Below are positions 46,958 to 55,160 of a DNA stretch of 64,000 nt, in pieces; within the stretch, counting starts at the first letter, position 1, and every line of letters starts with the position of its first letter. A program made the position numbers and the translations under genes. This stretch comes from Pseudomonas hunanensis (GTDB taxonomy: Bacteria; Pseudomonadota; Gammaproteobacteria; Pseudomonadales; Pseudomonadaceae). The DNA lies in assembly GCF_013393325.1 (NCBI RefSeq), contig NZ_QJRC01000088.1:145215-209214 (forward strand), given 5' to 3'. The notes under the pieces were generated by a model that searched no databases, had not been told where the DNA came from, and was given only the letters and a program-made list of their open reading frames with translations.

Positions 46958-47428
46958 ATGCACAGCCAGCTGGACGCCTACGATCGCCGTATTCTCGAAC
47001 TACTGCAAGAGGACGCTTCACTGTCCAGTGCACAGATCGCCGAGCGCGTGGGGCTTTCGCAATCGCCGTGCTGGCGGCGTATTCAGCGGTTGAAGGAAGA
47101 GGGGGTAATTCGCGGGCAGGTAACCTTGCTGGACCGCAAGAAGGTCGGCCTGAACACGCAGATTTTTGCCGAGGTGAAGCTCAATGCTCACGGGCGTTCC
47201 AACTTTACCGAATTCACCGAGGCGATCCGCGGGTTTCCGGAGGTGCTGGAGTGTTATGTGCTAATGGGGTCTGTGGACTTTTTGCTGCGCATCGTCACAT
47301 CGGACATCGAAGCTTACGAGCGCTTCTTCTTCGAAAAGCTGTCGAACGTGCCGGGCATTCAGGAAGTGAACTCGATTGTGGCGCTGTCGGAGATCAAGTC
47401 CACCACCAGCCTGCCACTGTCGCGGTGA
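46958..47428 (+). CDS. Lrp/AsnC family transcriptional regulator
   Basis: A 156-residue feast/famine regulator. N-terminal winged HTH (LDAYDRRILELLQEDASLSSAQIAERVGLSQSPCWRRIQRLKEEGVI) and C-terminal RAM effector domain (QIFAEVKLNAHGR... VLECYVLMGSVDFLLRIVT). It most resembles global Lrp-type proteins, but the ligand is unknown. ggagg at 46946-46950 sets the ATG. Divergent from the ACT-like gene, which is its most likely local target along with itself. Confidence 0.92.
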   Translation: MHSQLDAYDRRILELLQEDASLSSAQIAERVGLSQSPCWRRIQRLKEEGVIRGQVTLLDRKKVGLNTQIFAEVKLNAHGRSNFTEFTEAIRGFPEVLECYVLMGSVDFLLRIVTSDIEAYERFFFEKLSNVPGIQEVNSIVALSEIKSTTSLPLSR

Positions 47429-47458
47429 GGCAGCTTCAAACCTGCTGGCGCGGTCCCT

Positions 47459-47575
47459 TGTAGGAGCGGCCTTGTGTCGCGATAGGGCCGCAAAGCGGCC
47501 CCAGCAATATCAGCTTAATTGCACAAATCCTGGGGGTGCTTCGCACCCCTTTCGCGACACAAGGCCGCTCCTACA
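47459..47575. repeat. Paired inverted REP element
   Basis: Arms 47459-47482 and 47552-47575 match the 7201-type unit, in inverted orientation, with a 69-base spacer holding two further short hairpins (ggccgcaaagcggcc; gggtgcttcgcaccc). It lies between the Lrp gene and the convergent CYTH gene. Confidence 0.88.
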
Positions 47576-47601
47576 AAGGCTGTGTTAGCCTCCAGAGGGG
47601 A

Positions 47602-48969
47602 TCAAGCCTTGAGCAGGTGCTTCCAACCGCGACTCTGATCCACTGCCCGAGCCTGCTCGATACGCGCTTCCAGCACTTCATCGCTGATCGGCAGTTCGGC
47701 CAGCTCATGCAGCTTCTTCAGGTCGCCATACAGGCGGTCCATTTGCGGTGCTTCCAGCACCTGGCGGGCGTGGTGCAGCCAGGCCAGCAGTTGCTCGATA
47801 CGTGGCAACTGCTCGGCCAGGTCTTCCGGGCGCTGGGTGTACAGTGGCAGCTTCAACGCTCGGCCTTCCTCGCCCAGCAGGTGCCCCAGCCAGCTGGCCA
47901 GCTGCGCCTTGCCCTGGCGCTCGCCACGGCCCTTGCGCTCTGTGGTCCAGGCGCGGGCCAGCAGCCAGCGCGAGGTTTCCAGTGAGAACTGGCCCCAGCG
48001 TACGTCTTCCAGCTCTTCGGCGAACTGCTCGGGCGCGGCGCGGCGGATATCTTCGTCATCGTTGCCGGCCTGAACCAGCGGGCGCCAGTCTTCGAGCAGC
48101 GCGTCAAGGCTGGCGCGCAGGTCGCGGGTGGTCGCGCGCGGTGCCGCCTGGCCCAGGCTGGCGGTGAGGGCACGCAGTTCACTCAGGCACTCGACCCAGT
48201 CCTGCAGCAGGCGCCAGTGGCCGTTGTGGCGGTACTGCTCGGCAAGGCGCTGGCTGCTGCCCAGCAGCTGCCAGGCCAGGGCGGCATAGGCGTCGTCCAA
48301 GGCCATTTCGGCTTCCAGCTCGGTATGCGGCAGGCCCAGCTCGTAGCTGTCCGGCTCCAGCAGTCGGTAGCCGCGCTCGGCCTTGCTGATGTCGCAGGGC
48401 ATCAGTGGCAGGCTGGCGGCGAGTTCGGCGGCCAGTTCCAGCAATGCTTGCGGGTCACCTTCGCGCAGCTCCAGCTCCAGCTCGCAGATCTCTTCCTTGC
48501 GCTTGCCGGCGATCACGAAACCCTGGTCCAGCGCCGCCTCGATCACCACCTTGCTCTTGCCACGGCCCCAGGCGATTTCGGCGTATTCACGGCTGAAGTC
48601 GGTGGTGAACAGCGGCTTGATGGTTTTCTTGTCCAGGTTGGCCAACTGCTCGGGCCAGCAAGTGGCGTCCAGCTTTTTCAGGTCGAGCTTGACCTTGTCC
48701 AGGTTCCATTCGTACTCGTTGCGCTCGGACAGGCCGGCCACGCTGGTACCGCGGCATTTGAGGGTCTGGATGATGGCGTCGCCATCGCGGCGCAGGCGCA
48801 GCGCGACACGGGCGGCGGACAACTCACGCTCGGGGGTGTCGAAGTACTGGTTGAGCAGTTCACGGGTCTGCCAGCCGGACTTGTTGCGCTTTTTCAGCAG
48901 AGGGTGCTCGCGCAGGGCGGCAAGGGTCTCGCGGCTGGCGCGGAGCTTCAGTTCGGTTTCTTTGTGCAT
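47602..48969 (-). CDS. CYTH-domain inorganic triphosphatase (YgiF-like)
   Basis: A 455-residue protein. The N-terminal CYTH domain (about 1-200) starts with the metal/triphosphate motif ETELKL (ExExK) and has the tunnel residues of the family (e.g. YFDTPERELSAARVALRLRRDGD, ELELELREGD). The C-terminal 250 residues are helical and correspond to the CHAD-type part of E. coli YgiF. Such enzymes hydrolyse tripolyphosphate, which fits an organism that also carries ppk and ppx. Start at 48969 begins the CYTH motif. Confidence 0.88.
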   Translation of the reverse strand: MHKETELKLRASRETLAALREHPLLKKRNKSGWQTRELLNQYFDTPERELSAARVALRLRRDGDAIIQTLKCRGTSVAGLSERNEYEWNLDKVKLDLKKLDATCWPEQLANLDKKTIKPLFTTDFSREYAEIAWGRGKSKVVIEAALDQGFVIAGKRKEEICELELELREGDPQALLELAAELAASLPLMPCDISKAERGYRLLEPDSYELGLPHTELEAEMALDDAYAALAWQLLGSSQRLAEQYRHNGHWRLLQDWVECLSELRALTASLGQAAPRATTRDLRASLDALLEDWRPLVQAGNDDEDIRRAAPEQFAEELEDVRWGQFSLETSRWLLARAWTTERKGRGERQGKAQLASWLGHLLGEEGRALKLPLYTQRPEDLAEQLPRIEQLLAWLHHARQVLEAPQMDRLYGDLKKLHELAELPISDEVLEARIEQARAVDQSRGWKHLLKA

Positions 48970-49030
48970 CACAGACTCGAAAGAGGGGGCGTGGTTGGCG
49001 GAGAGTCTACAGCAGTCCGCCCTCAACGGT

Positions 49031-49059
49031 TTATTCCAGACAGCGGATAGTCCTATGAT
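49031..49059 (+). promoter_or_regulatory. Candidate promoter of argE
   Basis: TTATTC and TATGAT separated by 17 bases, about 27 bases before the argE ATG. The 15 bases ctatgatgggcaacg are identical to those around the trxA -10 box, most likely by chance. Confidence 0.35.
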
Positions 49060-49085
49060 GGGCAACGCTTCCGAGGAGTACGCGC

Positions 49086-50228
49086 ATGCCGTTGCCGACG
49101 CTGAAAGACCAGTTCGCCGCCTTGATCGCCGCGCCTTCGGTCAGTTGCACCCATCCCGCGCTGGACCAGTCCAACCGCCAGGTCATCGACCTGCTGGCGG
49201 GCTGGCTGGGCGACTTGGGTTTCAGGTGTGACATCCAACAGGTCAGCCCCGGCAAGTTCAACCTGCTGGCCAGTCGCGGCACCGGCCCGGGAGGCCTGGT
49301 GCTGGCCGGGCACAGCGATACCGTTCCGTATGACGAACAGCTGTGGGCCAGCGACCCGCTGAAGCTGACCGAGGCCGATGGCCGTTGGGTTGGCTTGGGC
49401 AGCTGCGACATGAAGGGCTTCTTCGCCCTGGTCATCGAAGCGGTCATCCCGCTGCTGGAGCACGACTTCAAGCAGCCGCTGTTGATCCTCGCTACCTGTG
49501 ACGAAGAAAGCTCCATGTCCGGCGCCCGCGCCCTGGCCGAGGCCGGCCAGCCTCTTGGTCGTGCGGCGGTTATCGGTGAGCCTACCGGGCTGCGGCCGAT
49601 CCGCATGCACAAGGGCATTCTCATGGACCGCATCGACATCCTTGGGCGCAGCGGCCATTCGTCGGACCCAAGCCTGGGCCGCAGCGCCATGGAAGCCATG
49701 CACGCGGTGATGGGCGAGCTGATGGGCCTGCGCCAGCAATGGCAGCAAACCTACCGCAACCCGCAGTTCACCGTGCCGACCCCGACCCTGAACTTTGGTT
49801 GCATCCACGGGGGTGACAACCCCAACCGTATCTGCGGCCAATGTGCCCTGGAATTCGACCTGCGGCCGCTGCCGGGCATGGACGTGGAGCAACTGCGCGC
49901 GGCCATTCGCGAAAAGCTGGTGCCCGTGGCGGAGCGTCATGATGTACGCATCGACTACGCGCCACTGTTCCCGGAGGTGCCGCCGTTCGAACAGGCCGCC
50001 GATGCCGAGCTGGTACACGTCGCGGAACGGCTGACCGGCCACCGCGCCGAAGCGGTGGCGTTCGGCACCGAAGCGCCTTATCTTCAGCAGCTGGGTTGCC
50101 AGACCATCGTGCTGGGCCCTGGCGACATCGCCTGTGCCCACCAGCCCGGCGAATACCTTGAAATGTCACGAATCGAGCCTACCGTGCGTCTATTGCGTGA
50201 CTTGATTCGGCACTATTGCCTGCACTAA
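49086..50228 (+). CDS. argE: Acetylornithine deacetylase ArgE
   Basis: A 380-residue M20 family dizinc hydrolase that releases ornithine from N-acetylornithine. Ligand motifs: LAGHSDTVPYD, GLGSCDMKGFFA, CDEESSMSGA with the catalytic Glu pair, IGEPTGLRP, and a C-terminal His in ACAHQPGEY. The dimerisation domain lies at about 180-295. Together with argA downstream it forms an arginine-synthesis pair. Cyclic-pathway bacteria usually use ArgJ, so this copy may be accessory. Confidence 0.92.
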   Translation: MPLPTLKDQFAALIAAPSVSCTHPALDQSNRQVIDLLAGWLGDLGFRCDIQQVSPGKFNLLASRGTGPGGLVLAGHSDTVPYDEQLWASDPLKLTEADGRWVGLGSCDMKGFFALVIEAVIPLLEHDFKQPLLILATCDEESSMSGARALAEAGQPLGRAAVIGEPTGLRPIRMHKGILMDRIDILGRSGHSSDPSLGRSAMEAMHAVMGELMGLRQQWQQTYRNPQFTVPTPTLNFGCIHGGDNPNRICGQCALEFDLRPLPGMDVEQLRAAIREKLVPVAERHDVRIDYAPLFPEVPPFEQAADAELVHVAERLTGHRAEAVAFGTEAPYLQQLGCQTIVLGPGDIACAHQPGEYLEMSRIEPTVRLLRDLIRHYCLH

Positions 50229-50258
50229 ACGTCAATCGAACTGATTCGTTCCTGCCTA

Positions 50259-50298
50259 GAGGAGACCGCGCGTGACCGCAAGCCTGTTCCGACGATGA
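50259..50298 (+). CDS. Possible arginine-rich leader peptide of argA
   Basis: The Shine-Dalgarno gaggag (50259-50264) lies seven bases before a GTG at 50272. The frame reads MTASLFRR and stops at 50298, 54 bases upstream of argA. The last two sense codons are both CGA, a rarely used Arg codon in this GC-rich genome. The argA ATG itself has only a weak ribosome site (cagg). I infer a possible arginine-sensing leader; no expression evidence is available and short frames arise by chance. Confidence 0.35.
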
Positions 50299-50352
50299 TT
50301 CTGAACGCCCCCTGTATCGCCGTTCTCCGTCCACTTATCCACAGGCCCTGTC

Positions 50353-51651
50353 ATGCCCGATTACGTCAACTGGCTGCGTCATGCCTCCCCGTACATCAAT
50401 GCCCATCGCGACTGCACCTTCGTGGTCATGCTCCCTGGCGATGGGGTGGAGCACCCTAACTTCGGCAATATCGTCCACGACCTGGTACTGCTGCACAGCC
50501 TGGGCGTGCGCCTGGTGCTGGTACATGGTTCGCGCCCACAGATCGAAAGCCGCCTGGCCGATCGCGGCCTGACCCCGCACTACCATCGGGGCATGCGCAT
50601 TACCGATGCCGCCACGCTGGACTGCGTGATCGATGCTGTCGGCGCCCTGCGCCTGGCCATCGAAGCGCGCCTGTCGATGGATATCGCCGCTTCGCCCATG
50701 CAGGGCTCGCGCTTGCGCGTGGCATCCGGCAACCTGGTGACCGCACGGCCGATTGGCGTGCTTGAAGGGGTTGATTACCACCACACCGGTGAAGTGCGCC
50801 GGGTCGACCGCAAGGGCATCAGCCGTCTGCTCGACGAGCGTTCCATCGTCCTGTTGTCGCCCCTGGGCTACTCGCCTACCGGGGAAATTTTCAACCTGGC
50901 CTGCGAAGACGTGGCTACCCGTGCGGCCATCGAGCTGGGCGCCGACAAGTTGCTGTTGTTCGGCGCCGAGCCTGGCCTGCTGGACGCCGACGGTAAACTG
51001 GTGCGCGAACTGCGCCCGCAGCAGGTTGCCCCGCATCTGCAGCGCCTGGGCAGCGATTACCAGGGCGAACTGCTGGATGCCGCAGCCGAGGCCTGCAAAG
51101 GCGGCGTGGCACGTAGCCATATCGTCAGCTATGCCGAGGATGGTGCGCTGCTGACCGAGCTGTTCACCCGTGGTGGTGGCGGTACGCTGGTGTCGCAGGA
51201 GCAGTTCGAAGTGGTGCGCGAGGCGAGCATCGAGGACGTTGGCGGCTTGCTGGAGTTGATCAGCCCGCTGGAAGAACAGGGCATTCTGGTGCGCCGTTCG
51301 CGCGAGGTGCTGGAGCGCGAGATCGAACAGTTCAGCGTGGTCGAGCGTGAAGGCATGATCATCGCCTGTGCGGCGCTGTACCCGATTGCCGATTCCGAGG
51401 CGGGGGAGCTGGCGTGCCTGGCAGTGAACCCGGAGTACCGCCATGGTGGGCGTGGGGACGAGCTGCTGGAGCGCATCGAGAGCCGGGCGCGGCAGATGGG
51501 CTTGAATACCTTGTTTGTGCTCACAACGCGCACTGCGCACTGGTTCCGCGAGCGCGGCTTTGCGCCGAGTGGGGTAGAGCGGCTGCCGGCGGCGCGGGCT
51601 TCGCTGTACAACTACCAGCGTAATTCGAAGATTTTCGAGAAGGCCCTGTAA
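50353..51651 (+). CDS. argA: N-acetylglutamate synthase ArgA
   Basis: A 432-residue enzyme making N-acetylglutamate, the first step of arginine synthesis. N-terminal amino-acid-kinase-like domain (about 1-280; LVLVHGSRPQIESRL, HRGMRITDAATLD) that binds arginine as feedback inhibitor, and C-terminal GNAT domain (about 290-432; ELACLAVNPEYRHGGRGDELLERIE with the acetyl-CoA loop). Length is that of E. coli ArgA. It is separated from argE by 124 bases holding the possible leader peptide. Confidence 0.95.
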   Translation: MPDYVNWLRHASPYINAHRDCTFVVMLPGDGVEHPNFGNIVHDLVLLHSLGVRLVLVHGSRPQIESRLADRGLTPHYHRGMRITDAATLDCVIDAVGALRLAIEARLSMDIAASPMQGSRLRVASGNLVTARPIGVLEGVDYHHTGEVRRVDRKGISRLLDERSIVLLSPLGYSPTGEIFNLACEDVATRAAIELGADKLLLFGAEPGLLDADGKLVRELRPQQVAPHLQRLGSDYQGELLDAAAEACKGGVARSHIVSYAEDGALLTELFTRGGGGTLVSQEQFEVVREASIEDVGGLLELISPLEEQGILVRRSREVLEREIEQFSVVEREGMIIACAALYPIADSEAGELACLAVNPEYRHGGRGDELLERIESRARQMGLNTLFVLTTRTAHWFRERGFAPSGVERLPAARASLYNYQRNSKIFEKAL

Positions 51652-51665
51652 ACCTGTGCCGGCCT

Positions 51666-51749
51666 CTTCGCGGGTGAACCCGCTCCCACAGGATCTTCAC
51701 CGGACCTGAGGCTGGCGCTATCCCTGTGGGAGCGGGTTTACCCGCGAAG
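51666..51749. repeat. Paired inverted REP element
   Basis: 27-base arms 51666-51692 and 51723-51749, inverted with a couple of central differences, of the gtgggagcgggt family. It lies between the convergent argA and glutamylpolyamine synthetase genes. Confidence 0.85.
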
Positions 51750-51773
51750 CAGGCGACACGGCCTGGAATGAAA

Positions 51774-51803
51774 AACGCCGCCCTTGTGGGCGGCGTTTTC
51801 GTT
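51774..51803. terminator. Terminator of glutamylpolyamine synthetase gene, bidirectional
   Basis: A perfect 10-bp stem aacgccgccc / gggcggcgtt with a TTGT loop, flanked by A-runs on one side and TTTTCGTTT on the other, so it can serve both argA and the minus-strand gene. Confidence 0.85.
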
Positions 51804-53179
51804 TACACGGTATGCAGGTACCAGTTGTACTCGAGGTCGGAGATCGAGTGTTCGAACTCCTCCAGCTCGCTCTCCTTGCACGCGACAAAGATGTCGATGT
51901 ACTTAGGATCGATGTACTTGTTGAGGATCTCGCTGTCGTCCAACTCGCGCAGGGCATCACGCAGGTTGTTCGGCAGGCTCTGCTCCAGCTGCTCGTACGA
52001 GTTGCCTTCGATCGGCGCGCCTGGCTCGATCTTGTTGGTCAGGCCATGGTGCACGCCTGCCAGCACGGCAGCCATCATCAGGTACGGGTTGGCGTCGGCA
52101 CCGGCCACGCGGTGCTCGAGACGTACAGCGTCCGCCGAGCCGGTTGGCACGCGCAGTGCGACAGTGCGGTTGTCCAGGCCCCAGCTTGGCGCGTTCGGCA
52201 CGTAGAACTGTGCGCCAAAGCGGCGGTACGAGTTGACGTTCGGGCAAAGGAACGCCATGGACGCGGGCAGGGTCTCGAGCACACCGCCGACAGCATGACG
52301 TAGCGCGGCGTTCTGCTCGGGATCCTCGCTGGTGAAGATGTTGTTGCCATCTTTGTCCAGCACGGAAATGTGTACATGCAGGCCGTTGCCTGCCTGGCCC
52401 GGGTAGGGCTTGGCCATGAAGGTGGTGTCCATTTCATGGTCGTAGGCGATGTTCTTGATCAACCGCTTGAGCAGTACCGCGTAGTCGCAGGCCTTGAGCG
52501 GGTCGGCCACGTGGTGCAGGTTGACTTCGAACTGCGCCGGGGCGCTTTCCTTGACGATGGCGTCGGCTGGGATGCCTTGCTCTTTCGCGCCTTCGAGGAT
52601 GTCCTGCAGGCAGTCGGCATATTCGTCGAGGTCGTCGATCAGGTACACCTGGGTCGACTGCGGGCGCTTACCCGAAATTGGCGAGCGTGGTGGCTGCGGG
52701 CGGCCGTTCACGTTCTCCTGGTCGATCAGGTAGAACTCCAGTTCGAATGCGGCGCAGATAGTCAGGCCCAATTCATCGAACTTGCTCACCACCTGACGCA
52801 GCACTTCGCGTGGGTCGGCGAAGAATGGCTCGCCTTCCAGTTCGTGCATGGTCATCAGCAGCTGGGCGGTGGGGCGTTTTTGCCACGGCTCGTTACAGAG
52901 CGTGTCGGGGATTGGATAGCAGATGCGGTCAGCATCGCCGATGTCCAGGCCCAGCCCGGTACTTTCGACGGTGGAACCGTTGATGTCCAGGGCGAAGAGG
53001 GAGGCCGGCAGGTTGATGCCTTTCTCGTAAACCTTGTGGAGGCTGGTGCGCTCAATGCGCTTGCCACGCACCACACCATTCATATCTGCAATCAGAAGGT
53101 CAACGTAGAGAACCTCAGGATGTTCCTTAAGGAACGCGTTCGCTTCGTTAAGCTGAACGGCACGCGGGGGTACCGACAT
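51803..53179 (-). CDS. spuI: Gamma-glutamylpolyamine synthetase (glutamine synthetase family, SpuI/PuuA)
   Basis: A 458-residue glutamine-synthetase-like ligase that joins glutamate to putrescine or other polyamines. Motifs: beta-grasp N domain (LYVDLLIADMNGVVRGKRI), catalytic ELEFYLID, FMAKPYPGQAGNGLHVHISV and the late NRTVALRVP. It lacks the adenylylation Tyr region of true GlnA. It is divergent from spuB, as in P. putida; the SpuA-type hydrolase found between these genes in P. aeruginosa is missing here. Start at 53179 follows aggtg. Confidence 0.92.
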   Translation of the reverse strand: MSVPPRAVQLNEANAFLKEHPEVLYVDLLIADMNGVVRGKRIERTSLHKVYEKGINLPASLFALDINGSTVESTGLGLDIGDADRICYPIPDTLCNEPWQKRPTAQLLMTMHELEGEPFFADPREVLRQVVSKFDELGLTICAAFELEFYLIDQENVNGRPQPPRSPISGKRPQSTQVYLIDDLDEYADCLQDILEGAKEQGIPADAIVKESAPAQFEVNLHHVADPLKACDYAVLLKRLIKNIAYDHEMDTTFMAKPYPGQAGNGLHVHISVLDKDGNNIFTSEDPEQNAALRHAVGGVLETLPASMAFLCPNVNSYRRFGAQFYVPNAPSWGLDNRTVALRVPTGSADAVRLEHRVAGADANPYLMMAAVLAGVHHGLTNKIEPGAPIEGNSYEQLEQSLPNNLRDALRELDDSEILNKYIDPKYIDIFVACKESELEEFEHSISDLEYNWYLHTV

Positions 53180-53753
53180 GATGCAACACCTTTGTTGTTA
53201 AAAATATCAATCAAGGGGGGCTTGCAGGACCAGTCAATCGAAAAGCCATACTGATGTCAAGCCAACCCCATGATGCCCTGAAATGGCACATCTACGGCAG
53301 ATTTGCTGCATATCGGGGCAAAGCATTATCCGCTATTTACCGCGTAAAGGGCTATCTCCGGTGCACCGTGTTTTATTTTTTACGGAGGTGTTGTGTAAAA
53401 AAATGAACAAGGCTAAGCTCGGTCTCAACCCAGAACACAATAATACGAGGGTCACATGGTCCGCTTGCCGCGACCTGAAAGCACTGCCTGCGCGGTGTCA
53501 TCAGGTACATCCGTCGTTTCTGCAAGCATCGTCAATGGCGTGGTCGCCCTGGCCGCAATAATTGACGTTTGGTGCTCCCAGGCCCGCCCTCGTAGCGGCT
53601 TGCCGCCCTTCGTTTCGTCTTCCTGCCTTTCGAACTCATTACGGACACAGCTGATTTCAGTGTATCCACTGTGGCTCTGCGCGTGGGTTTTTGCTTTAGC
53701 AATCTACTCCATCCAGAATCAAGACGTGGACCACCTTACCTCCTGAGGTATTT
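53180..53753. promoter_or_regulatory. Divergent control region of the polyamine genes
   Basis: 574 bases without a convincing gene; an open frame at 53456-53746 has no family resemblance or ribosome site. Visible signals: TTGACT on the minus strand (complement of 53232-53237) as a possible spuI -35; a sigma-54-like TGGCAC with GC ten bases after the GG (53284-53299, plus strand); a palindrome tttac-cgc-gtaaa at 53336-53348; and an AT-rich tract at 53369-53405. It presumably holds both promoters and operators for polyamine control. Confidence 0.5.
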
Positions 53754-55112
53754 ATGAGTAACAACCTCGACCAGCTCACCGATTGGTTGAAAGAGCACAA
53801 GATCACCGAAGTCGAATGCATGATCAGTGACCTGACCGGCATCACGCGCGGCAAGATTTCGCCCACCAACAAATTCATCGCCGAAAAAGGCATGCGCCTG
53901 CCCGAGAGCGTGTTGCTGCAGACGGTGACCGGCGACTACGTCGACGACGACATCTATTACGAACTGCTCGACCCGGCCGACATCGACATGATCTGCCGCC
54001 CCGACGAAAACGCCGTGTTCCTTGTACCGTGGGCCATCGAGCCGACCGCCCAGGTCATCCACGACACCTACGACAAAAAGGGCAACCCGGTCGAACTGTC
54101 GCCGCGCAACGTGCTGAAGAAAGTCCTGCAGCTGTACGCCGACAAGGGCTGGCAGCCGATCGTCGCGCCCGAGATGGAGTTCTACCTGACCAAGCGCAGC
54201 GAAGACCCGGACTTCCCGCTGCAGCCCCCGGTAGGCCGCTCCGGCCGCCCAGAGACCGGCCGTCAGTCGTTCTCCATCGAAGCCGCCAACGAATTCGACC
54301 CGCTGTTCGAAGACGTCTACGACTGGTGCGAACTGCAGCAGCTGGACCTCGACACGCTGATCCACGAAGACGGCACGGCGCAGATGGAAATCAACTTCCG
54401 TCACGGCGACGCCCTGCACCTGGCCGACCAGATTCTGGTGTTCAAGCGCACCATGCGCGAGGCGGCGCTCAAGCACAACGTGGCCGCCACCTTCATGGCC
54501 AAGCCGATGACCGGCGAGCCGGGCAGTGCCATGCACCTGCACCAGAGCGTGGTCGACGTGGCTACCGGCAAGAACATCTTCAGCAATGAAGACGGCAGCA
54601 TGAGCGCGCTATTCCTCAACCACATTGGTGGCCTGCAGAAGTTCATCCCCGAGGCGCTGCCGCTGTTCGCGCCCAACGTCAACTCGTTCCGCCGCTTCCT
54701 GCCCGACACCTCGGCGCCGGTGAACGTGGAGTGGGGCGAAGAAAACCGCACGGTCGGCTTGCGCGTACCGGATGCCGGCCCGCAAAGCCGCCGGGTCGAG
54801 AACCGCCTGCCGGGCGCCGACGCCAACCCTTACCTGGCCATCGCCGCCAGCTTGCTGTGTGGCTACATCGGTATGGTCGAAGGCATCGAGGCCAGCGCGC
54901 CGGTACAGGGCCGTGGTTATGAGCGCCGCAACCTGCGCCTGCCACTGACCATCGAAGATGCCTTGGAACGCATGGAAAACAGCCGTGCGCTGGTGCAATA
55001 CCTGGGCAAAAAATTCATTACCGGATATGTCGCCACCAAGCGTGCCGAGCACGAAAACTTCAAACGCGTCATCAGTTCGTGGGAGCGTGAGTTCCTGCTG
55101 TTCGCTGTCTGA
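53754..55112 (+). CDS. spuB: Gamma-glutamylpolyamine synthetase paralogue SpuB
   Basis: A 452-residue glutamine-synthetase-family ligase, a paralogue of the divergent spuI product. Motifs: ECMISDLTGITRGKI, PEMEFYLTK, HEDGTAQMEINFRHGD, FMAKPMTGEPGSAMHLHQS and NRTVGLRVPDAGP. In P. aeruginosa these paralogues differ in preference among putrescine, cadaverine and diaminopropane. gaggt lies just before the ATG. First gene of the spuB-spuC-binding protein-transporter series. Confidence 0.93.
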   Translation: MSNNLDQLTDWLKEHKITEVECMISDLTGITRGKISPTNKFIAEKGMRLPESVLLQTVTGDYVDDDIYYELLDPADIDMICRPDENAVFLVPWAIEPTAQVIHDTYDKKGNPVELSPRNVLKKVLQLYADKGWQPIVAPEMEFYLTKRSEDPDFPLQPPVGRSGRPETGRQSFSIEAANEFDPLFEDVYDWCELQQLDLDTLIHEDGTAQMEINFRHGDALHLADQILVFKRTMREAALKHNVAATFMAKPMTGEPGSAMHLHQSVVDVATGKNIFSNEDGSMSALFLNHIGGLQKFIPEALPLFAPNVNSFRRFLPDTSAPVNVEWGEENRTVGLRVPDAGPQSRRVENRLPGADANPYLAIAASLLCGYIGMVEGIEASAPVQGRGYERRNLRLPLTIEDALERMENSRALVQYLGKKFITGYVATKRAEHENFKRVISSWEREFLLFAV

Positions 55113-55160
55113 TCAACCCTGGTGCCGCAGGAGCGCGGCGGTCGAATTACGGAGAAGCAC

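Noticed and set aside
53456..53746. A 96-codon frame in the spuI-spuB gap
   Set aside because: No ribosome site, no recognisable domain and atypical composition; more likely regulatory DNA.
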